From contig VDMD01000011.1 in the NCBI GenBank assembly GCA_007026445.1, forward strand, positions 372,001 to 436,000: DNA of 64,000 bases, written 5' to 3'. Origin of the DNA: Schizophyllum amplum. Taxonomy: Eukaryota; Basidiomycota; Agaricomycetes; Agaricales; Schizophyllaceae. Both the position numbers and the translations under genes were made by a program. This document shows positions 58,183 to 64,000 of the stretch, piece by piece; position 1 is the first letter of the stretch; each line of letters opens with the position of its first letter. The notes under the pieces were generated by a model. The model worked only from the letters and a program-made list of their open reading frames with translations. It was not told the origin of the DNA and did not search any database.

Positions 58183-59585
58183 TACGGGTGGAGGTGAAGA
58201 GCGAAGGGAAGGTGTAGAAGAGAGTGAAAAGCAGGTCAGCCCCGACCTATATGAGAACATCCGTCAGCAAGTCGCACAGGATTCCTTGGCATGCGGTCGA
58301 TAACGTGGGCGTGCTTACCTGCGGTTTGGGACCAAGCAACGTTAGAAAAGAAAACAAGCGTCCAGAAAAGCTCTGAGGGTGACCTCAAGATGAGCGTCGA
58401 GAGCAAGAGGACACTGTCGCGGTCGTCAGGCGCGTGTCGCCGACCCGGTATGCCGGAATGATTGACTGATGCGACCTGTTGCAAGGAACGCCCGGGAAAA
58501 GAGCGGACAGCCCTAAATTACTACTTGCTAATATATACCGTCTTTCTACCTTCGTCGTCGTGCTCGACAGCGATTACTGATATCTGTAGATTACGGCGAC
58601 GAGGCTCGAAAACGGATGGATGACTCCAACCCCGACTTGGCATTCCCATTGTTCTTCCACGTGAGGTCTGGGCCGATCACCAAGATGCCGTCGATTCCAC
58701 ACAAGCACGTGACCCCAAACGGGGTTAAGTGTCAAAGCGCGCCGGCCTCCCTTCCGTTTAGGCACGTGGCCCCACATAAATCCAGGAAAATACGAGTTGA
58801 ACGCCCCAGAGGATCAATATAGCATAATAAATTCGGGGTTGCTTGTTGATGCAGAGAAAGGCAGAGTTGGGCAGGCAGGCGGCGCGAGTTCTTTCACTTG
58901 GACACAAAATTTCATTGTTTTCTCATGCAGGGTGTACAATATAGATAGTATGTACGTTATTCTACGAGCCAGAACATCAGGGGGTGCCGCCGCCGCGTCG
59001 CCGCATGTAAGCGGCAGGCGGCGTCGACAAGGCTTCGTCACAGGCGACGAGCATGGGGAGGAGCGGGTAAGGGGAGGGCCTGGGGGTAGTTTCGGCGCTT
59101 GCCGAAGTCGGGGTGTCGCGTGTTCGCCGTCTTGTGTCGTCGTCGTTGGCGACGACGGCGGCGCGTAATTTCTGGGCGCGTCAGTGAGCGCGTCGTACGG
59201 CGATGACGTGCCCACTACGCACCTCGTAGACGGCGGGCAGCGCCGCCGCACGTTGCCACTAATTCCGGCCCCGGGGCGTCGATGTGGGTGTCGACGGCGC
59301 GGTTGGTGGTGGTGGTTGAGAACAACGAACATCACGGGACCTTTGTTGGCATCCCTGCGAGACAGCTGAGTCCGTATTTACGAGTTAATTCCCCATTGAT
59401 TGCGGGTTTGCGGGGCAGCGGCGGCGCCAACAACGCCATTCCTTTTTAGGACGCACGTGCTTGTGTGGATTAGACAAAGACTCGATCACCAGGTGACGGG
59501 TCACAAGACCGCGTGTCTCTTAAGTCTGACTTTCAACTTGTTCACTGACTGCGACCGCCGCCAGCAGTCTTTTGCCAACCTGACC
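58183..59585. other. 1.4-kb intergenic region
   Basis: Between the ADAM start (-) and the conserved unknown gene (+). The segment 58,980-59,300 is GC-rich with GCC/GTC-type simple repeats, which keeps a Pro/Arg-rich minus frame open (58,814-59,335). I do not regard that frame as a gene. Confidence 0.45.
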
Positions 59586-60107
59586 ATGTCGAGAAATATT
59601 TGTCTTGAACCGCATGCGCTATACATCTGTCTGACACAGCTCCTTGTCCCAGGCTTTCACTGGGGTCTGTACTTCACGGACGAGCGAGGCATCGCCACTC
59701 GCCACGAATGGGCGGAGGTCAAGGGCGCGCGCGACCGCCTATCCCCCGTCGAGGCGTACCGTGCTACTGTCATTGACCCCGTCACCGAGAGCGACCAGGA
59801 GAACCGGTTTAACTTGGCTTTCGTCAAAGTGCGCGGTTATACACCGAACGTGGCACTCGACATTCGATCCTCATTTTCCGCCGTCGAACCATCGGGCGGT
59901 TGGAGCAGCTGGCGGGAGAATCGCAAGAACGGTCTCAGTTGCCGGACTTGGCTCATTCGCGCGCTCGCGCTCCTGCAGAAGGAGGGCGTGGTCGTCCGGG
60001 AGTGCCCCGTAGAAGAAATCGAGGAAGCGGTGAAAAAGATTGGGACGGAAGTCGAGCGGCGACTTGGAGAGGGAGAGGATATCGGCACCCTGATCACGGA
60101 AGCTTAG
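59586..60107 (+). CDS. Conserved uncharacterised 173-aa protein
   Basis: Intronless frame from ATG 59586 (MSRNICLEPHALYIC) to TAG at 60107. I cannot name the family. It looks folded: VPGFHWGLYFTDERGIATRHEW, then LSPVEAYRATVIDPV, FNLAFVKVRGYTP, SSWRENRKNGLSCRTWL, and a C-terminal amphipathic helix. The pattern of an aromatic/His N-terminal motif plus a conserved C-R-T-W-L segment recalls small fungal families with unknown enzymatic roles, which is a guess. The frame is also open upstream to about 59,400, but that part reads like non-coding DNA. A decayed copy of its 3' end recurs at about 61,735-61,835 and again at the right edge, showing that its tail belongs to a tandem duplication unit. Confidence 0.65.
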   Translation: MSRNICLEPHALYICLTQLLVPGFHWGLYFTDERGIATRHEWAEVKGARDRLSPVEAYRATVIDPVTESDQENRFNLAFVKVRGYTPNVALDIRSSFSAVEPSGGWSSWRENRKNGLSCRTWLIRALALLQKEGVVVRECPVEEIEEAVKKIGTEVERRLGEGEDIGTLITEA

Positions 60108-60416
60108 TACCTCTGTGCACTGTTTGGATGAGGCACGCTCATTCTTGCCTCCCTCGGTCTGACCCCAACTGCTTAGTTTGAACGCTCGGAAATTGGGCCT
60201 GCATCTTACAGACGATGGTTACAAGTACACGAAGACGATATGGACATGCTACAGTTTACTGTACTCAGCATGGCAGAATTTGTGGATAGACCTCTCGCCA
60301 GCGGCACCTGAGCGACATCTGCAATTCCAGCAGTGGATTTACGAGTCATGGCACACTTACGCCGGACGGACAAGAATTGCTCAAGATCTGGCTATACCCG
60401 ACCGTCACCGCTCTGA

Positions 60417-61246
60417 TCAGCGTTCGTCGGCTCTGAAACGAGGTCGGTCAAGCGGCTTATATACGTGCATGATACGAACGTACTTTTGGAACTTCTCAAC
60501 CGTGGCCATAATGTCTGGTATCAGACTATCAGACAGAACATACGGTGCGCGAGTCGAGCAAAACTCACCGACAAAGTGGTCAAACGTGATGCCTTGTGAA
60601 CGCCCATAGAAATCTGTGCTGCGCACAGCGGCTATATAGGAGGCATCAGCGTCGAAGGTTACGCAATGCATGCGAGGACGCACGCACCGTACTTCTGCTG
60701 AACCAAAGTCTGCAGCGAAGGTGTCATCCGGTAGCCATGGTCAAGAATGGCGTCGGTGAGCTCGTCCTCGTCGATGTATCCCGACTGGTCCCGGTCGAAG
60801 GTGCAGAAGATCTTTCGCCAATCGACGATGAATGTCCAGATCCCTGCGAACTCTGCCAGGATGTCAACGACTTGGCCAGCGCTCCAGGCGAGTCAGAACG
60901 CGCCCATGTAGTTGATCGTCCCGTTGTGATCGGTGTCGAAGATGCCCATAAGCGTCTTGACGGTGTCCAGGTGGAACCCTGCGTTGGCGGTCGAGCATTA
61001 GCATGATTCGCGAGTGAATGATAGTGGGTACGTGACGCACTGATTCGGTTGCCTACAAGGCGGCGGCAAGACCCAGATCAGCAGAGTCTTGGGCAGGACG
61101 CTGCTGTTACGCGCACCGTTCAGATTGAGGAGAGCAGTCTGCAGCTCCTCGGGAGTAAGCGCCTTCGATCCGTCCGCGTCGACCGCAGAGAACGCCTGCC
61201 GAAGCGCGCTGCTTGACGGAGCCGCAAATCCAAGGCTCGAAGACAT
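60417..61246 (-). CDS. Penta-EF-hand-like calcium-binding protein, copy 1
   Basis: Exons are complement(join(60417..60432, 60484..60514, 60569..60631, 60688..60852, 60904..60978, 61041..61052, 61117..61246)), 163 residues. It resembles the ALG-2/penta-EF-hand group. EF loops: VDADGSKALTPEE (EF1), DTDHNGTINYMEF (EF2) and DRDQSGYIDEDEL (EF3), linked by the typical FAGIWTFIVDWRKIFCTFDRD helix. After a degenerate EF4 (GITFDHF) the chain stops at KADER, so the fifth EF hand used for dimerisation in ALG-2 is missing. Exon 2 is a 12-nt microexon. The intron at 60853-60903 starts with GC (G/GCGCGT); reading through it meets an in-frame TGA. A TATA-like box lies about 115 bp upstream. Calcium binding is likely; partners are unknown. 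Confidence 0.85.
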
Positions 61247-61360
61247 TGCCTCGGCAGAATTGGGACGAGTCAGTTGTAGAGGTTTGGCTGTTGTAGAGGT
61301 TTGGCGGCGAGAGCTCGAGGATAACCGAGCGATTGGGAGAAGGGGGAGGTTGAGCCGGGG

Positions 61361-61370
61361 CTTATATACG
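61361..61370 (-). promoter_or_regulatory. TATA-like box of EF-hand copy 1
   Basis: The minus strand reads CGTATATAAG about 115 bp upstream of the ATG at 61246. The second copy has a similar box in its own upstream region. Confidence 0.5.
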
Positions 61371-61734
61371 TATGGTGGGCGTCTCGCAGCATCGTCGAGG
61401 CAAGGCGTAATGGGGCTTCATTGAGGCCGATGGCAACATCGATGAGGCGAAGAGCGGGGCTTTTGCGGGCAGCAGGTCGCGGGGCCGTGGTCATGAGCTT
61501 GACATTGACTTGAGAAGCCGGGCAGACGCGGGACCTTCCAGCTTCAGCCGCATCCGATGCGCTGTGATATGGCAGAAGAGGCTGCTTGTATCGGAGCCTG
61601 TCCTAAGGTATCCACTTCACGAGGCGGCGCCACTGGCAGAACGAACGGAGATGGAGGTTCGTCAAGAGTCGCGGAAGATAGCTCTTCCCTCCTGAGCAGG
61701 AAGGCGCTGTCAGTGCGCGAGCGGCACGCGAAAA

Positions 61735-61835
61735 AATCAAGGAGATGGTGAGAATGATTCGAAAGCAGGTCGAGCGGCGAGGGGCCGACCTGAGGAGGCA
61801 GACAATGTCAGCATGCTGGTCACGGAAGATGAATG
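61735..61835 (+). pseudogene. Decayed 3' fragment of the 173-aa protein gene
   Basis: The segment shares GTCGAGCGGCGA (61769-61780) and TCACGGAAG (near 61,820) in the same order as positions 60051-60062 and 60093-60101 of the intact gene, with diverged sequence between and frame disruptions. It sits just downstream of sequence like that upstream of the EF-hand gene, so it marks a duplication junction. Confidence 0.5.
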
Positions 61836-62118
61836 CCTGCACTTGTTTGTGATAGCAAGGCCTTGAGCGCTGCCGCTCGGAAATTGGACATGCATATCTT
61901 ACGACCGACGGATACAAGTACACGAGGAGGGTGCAAACTCGCTATAGCTTACTGATCTGGGCATACAAAGACTCGTGAAGGCCACAGTCCTCTCTTCAGC
62001 GACACCTGAATACTGTCTGCAACTTGGTAAGGAAAGGCGTCGAGATTCGAGAGCTATGTGTCGCGCACCCACGAACACGAACTGCTTATGATTCAGCTGT
62101 GTCCCCGACGAATGCAGT

Positions 62119-63460
62119 TCAACGATCATCAGCTCTAGAAAGAGGTCGGTCAGATGGCTCGCATGCTTGCAGATCAACGTACTTCAACTGCGGGGTCTCC
62201 GCCATTGCCATGACGGCTGCGATACGAGATCAGATACACCAAAAAAAGAGAGAGAAATCAGGAAGAGTGAAGACATCAGACATACCTACGAAGTGGTCAA
62301 AAGCGATGCCTCGCAGACACCCGCTCGTGTTACAAATGGCTGGGAGGTATCAGTCAAAGTTATGCAGTGCATATAAGAGGGCGCACGCACCATACTTCTG
62401 CGATGCTAAAGTCAAGACTGAGGTGACCTTGTAGGCCAACGCGGTAAGGACGCCAACAAGCTCGTGAATGTCGATATATCCTGACTGGTTCCGGTCGAAG
62501 TGCCAGAAAATCTGCTGCCACTCAACGACACATTTCCAAAGCGCCGTGAACTCTGATGAGATGTCAACAATCTGGAGAGCAGACAGAGCACTGAACGCAC
62601 CAGAACAGTCAATCGTCCCGTCACGGTCGGTATCGAAATTGGCCATAAGCATTTTGATGGTGTTAATGTCGAACTCTACGATATAAGTCAGGCGTCAGCA
62701 CACGTCGTGAACGATACATGGGCCACTATGACGCACTTGTCCAATTGCCTGTAAGGCATCCGAATTAGCAGAGCCGTGAACGAGGGCTGCTGTTACACAT
62801 ACCGTTCAGAAGAGCACACTGCAGCTCTTCAGCTGTGATCGATCCCGACTGGTCCTCGTCTATCGCGGAGAACCATTGCCGAAGCTCGTCGTCAGAGGGC
62901 ACGCCTGATGCGGATGACCCCTGCCAATGCCCGGATGGTTTGCCACTGCACAGCTGGTGGGACGAGCAGTGCGACGAATGGTGCACAGGGATAGCGTGGA
63001 CTGGCTCCTTCGAGAACGTCATGGTGGTCTGCGACGACGAGAATGATGAAGGCTGGCTGCTTGATCCTAAGGACGCAACAGAACTGCAGGGGACAGCGAG
63101 GTTGTTGCAGTTCGAGTCCAAGGACATGGCGTGCTTGTCTATCGATAGCACATCCTTTGTGTTCGTATCGGAGACCGGAGCTGGAACGGGCATAGTATCA
63201 TGGCCATCCTTGAATTGCACGGGCAATGCTGCGGTGGACTGACGCATGTACGGCGGAGGAGGGTCGCTGAGCGCTGCCTGCGCATCTATGAGGAGCTTCG
63301 CATCGTGCACAGAAGGCAGCACAGGAGGCGTATACCCGTCATGCATAGCTTTCGTGATCGACATCCGCTCAGGCTCGTCGACGAAAGCGCCTGGGGATTC
63401 GGCGGGCACGCCGGCTGGAAAGGACAAGTGCAGGTCGATGCGCATGGTGCGTGTGGCCAT
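62119..63460 (-). CDS. Penta-EF-hand-like calcium-binding protein, copy 2 with N-terminal extension
   Basis: Exons are complement(join(62119..62134, 62183..62216, 62286..62339, 62391..62552, 62601..62675, 62737..62748, 62803..63460)), 336 residues. Exon sizes and phases copy those of the first gene, including the 12-nt microexon, 75-nt exon and 16-nt last exon. EF loops: IDEDQSGSITAEE, DTDRDGTIDCSEF, DRNQSGYIDIHEL; the C-terminus again stops early (KADDR). The microexon join gives NGNWTKFDINTIKMLM, close to ALG-2-type proteins. Unlike copy 1 it has a ~190-residue Ser/Pro/His-rich N-terminal extension, and its intron at 62553-62600 starts with normal GT. The start is ATG 63460; the upstream TTG at 63487 is not a credible start. 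A TATA-like box lies about 75 bp upstream. Confidence 0.85.
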
Positions 63461-63531
63461 CCTGAGGGGCGACCAGCGAAGGCTCAATGACAGGGCTTTG
63501 GTAGAGAGTTAATGTCCTATGGCGTAGACGA

Positions 63532-63543
63532 GGTTTATATAGG
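63532..63543 (-). promoter_or_regulatory. TATA-like box of EF-hand copy 2
   Basis: The minus strand reads CTATATAAAC about 75 bp upstream of the ATG at 63460. Confidence 0.5.
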
Positions 63544-64000
63544 TAGGGGGCCGCCTGGAAGCATCTGCGAGGTACTACGAGCGCAATGAGGCTTTGTTGA
63601 GGCTGGCGAAAATACCTATACTAGTACGAAGCGCGAGATTTGACGGGCAACATGTTGCGGGGCTAAGTTCTTGGAGCTGTGAATTCGCATGAGAATCCGA
63701 GTAGAGATGGCACTTACCAGCTTCAGCCGTATACGCTGCGCTAGGTAATCTGCGTGCCAATGAAGCTGCTTGTCCCGGACTTATACTAGGGTTTGCACAT
63801 CACGAGGCGGAGCCACTGACAGAGTGAGCGGAGATGTAGGGTCATGGACAGTTGCTCAATGTGGCCTCTTCGTCCTGCAGAAGGGCGCCGTCGACTCGGC
63901 CTGAGAGAGATCGAGATGATTCAAGGGAGGGGGTTTATATGAGCGCGGTCACGGAAGTTTGACAGATTCGCAGAGTCTGTACGAATGCAGTAACACGGCT

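Larger units (their letters stand above)
60030..64000. repeat. Tandem segmental duplication (two units, third beginning)
   Basis: Landmarks recur in the same order: tail of the 173-aa gene (60051, 61769, about 63948), CGCTCGGAAATTGG (60183 and 61874), the seven-exon EF-hand gene (shared exons offset by about 1,696 bp), and the sequence upstream of it (GCTTCAGCCG at 61541 and about 63719, then a CACGAGGCGG block at about 61,617 and 63,801). The units run about 60,030-61,730 and 61,735-63,900. Copies are diverged, so the duplication is not recent. Confidence 0.75.

Noticed and set aside
58814..59335. 173-codon minus-strand Pro/Arg-rich ORF
   Set aside because: It is low-complexity sequence from simple GC-rich repeats, with no domain and no promoter or splice context.

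Overview
The window is nuclear DNA of a filamentous basidiomycete, most likely an Agaricomycete. It is GC-rich, and its protein-coding genes are broken by very many short introns (mostly 37-60 nt). The gene set fits this: a Get3 ATPase, an ABCF3/Gcn20 ATPase, DNA topoisomerase II, Dbp3, Dot1, an Erf4-type protein, a Yap1-type bZIP factor, an ADAM protease, and a C2H2 factor carrying the motif LPSIHEMFPEHLM that I associate with mushroom-forming fungi. I rebuilt exon structures by hand from splice sites. For every complete model the summed exon length is a multiple of three with one open frame, and this is the main support for the models.

Layout, left to right: BTB/POZ protein (-, cut by the left edge); TRAPPC5/Trs31 (+); a small unknown protein with GQ-rich repeats (-); DUF952 protein (+); SRP68 (-); Get3 (+); C2H2 factor (-); about 3.1 kb without a recognisable gene; HAD phosphatase of HDHD2 type (-); ABCF3/Gcn20 with 24 exons (-); topoisomerase II (+); Dbp3 DEAD-box helicase (-); oxysterol-binding protein (+); a 1,925-residue coiled-coil protein (-); Dot1 (-); BuGZ/ZNF207-like zinc finger protein (-); Erf4/Golgin A7 protein (+); about 2.9 kb of minisatellite-rich DNA; Yap1-type bZIP (+); a 137-bp MITE-like element; ADAM metalloprotease (-); a conserved unknown protein (+); and a tandem pair of EF-hand genes (-) whose duplication unit appears to continue past the right edge.

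Most genes are housekeeping: vesicle tethering, SRP, tail-anchored protein insertion, translation control, ribosome assembly, chromatin and DNA topology. They do not form one pathway. The most notable signals are structural. Five of about 129 inferred introns appear to be GC-AG rather than GT-AG. One of these sits where the tandem paralogue has GT, and another splits the Get3 P-loop. A 6-nt microexon supplies the third zinc ligand of the ADAM protease, and 12-nt microexons are conserved in both EF-hand genes. Topoisomerase II carries a p21-like PCNA-binding motif in its tail. Two divergent genes have start codons only 31 bp apart. I did not find a clear novel multi-gene system such as a biosynthetic or defence cluster.
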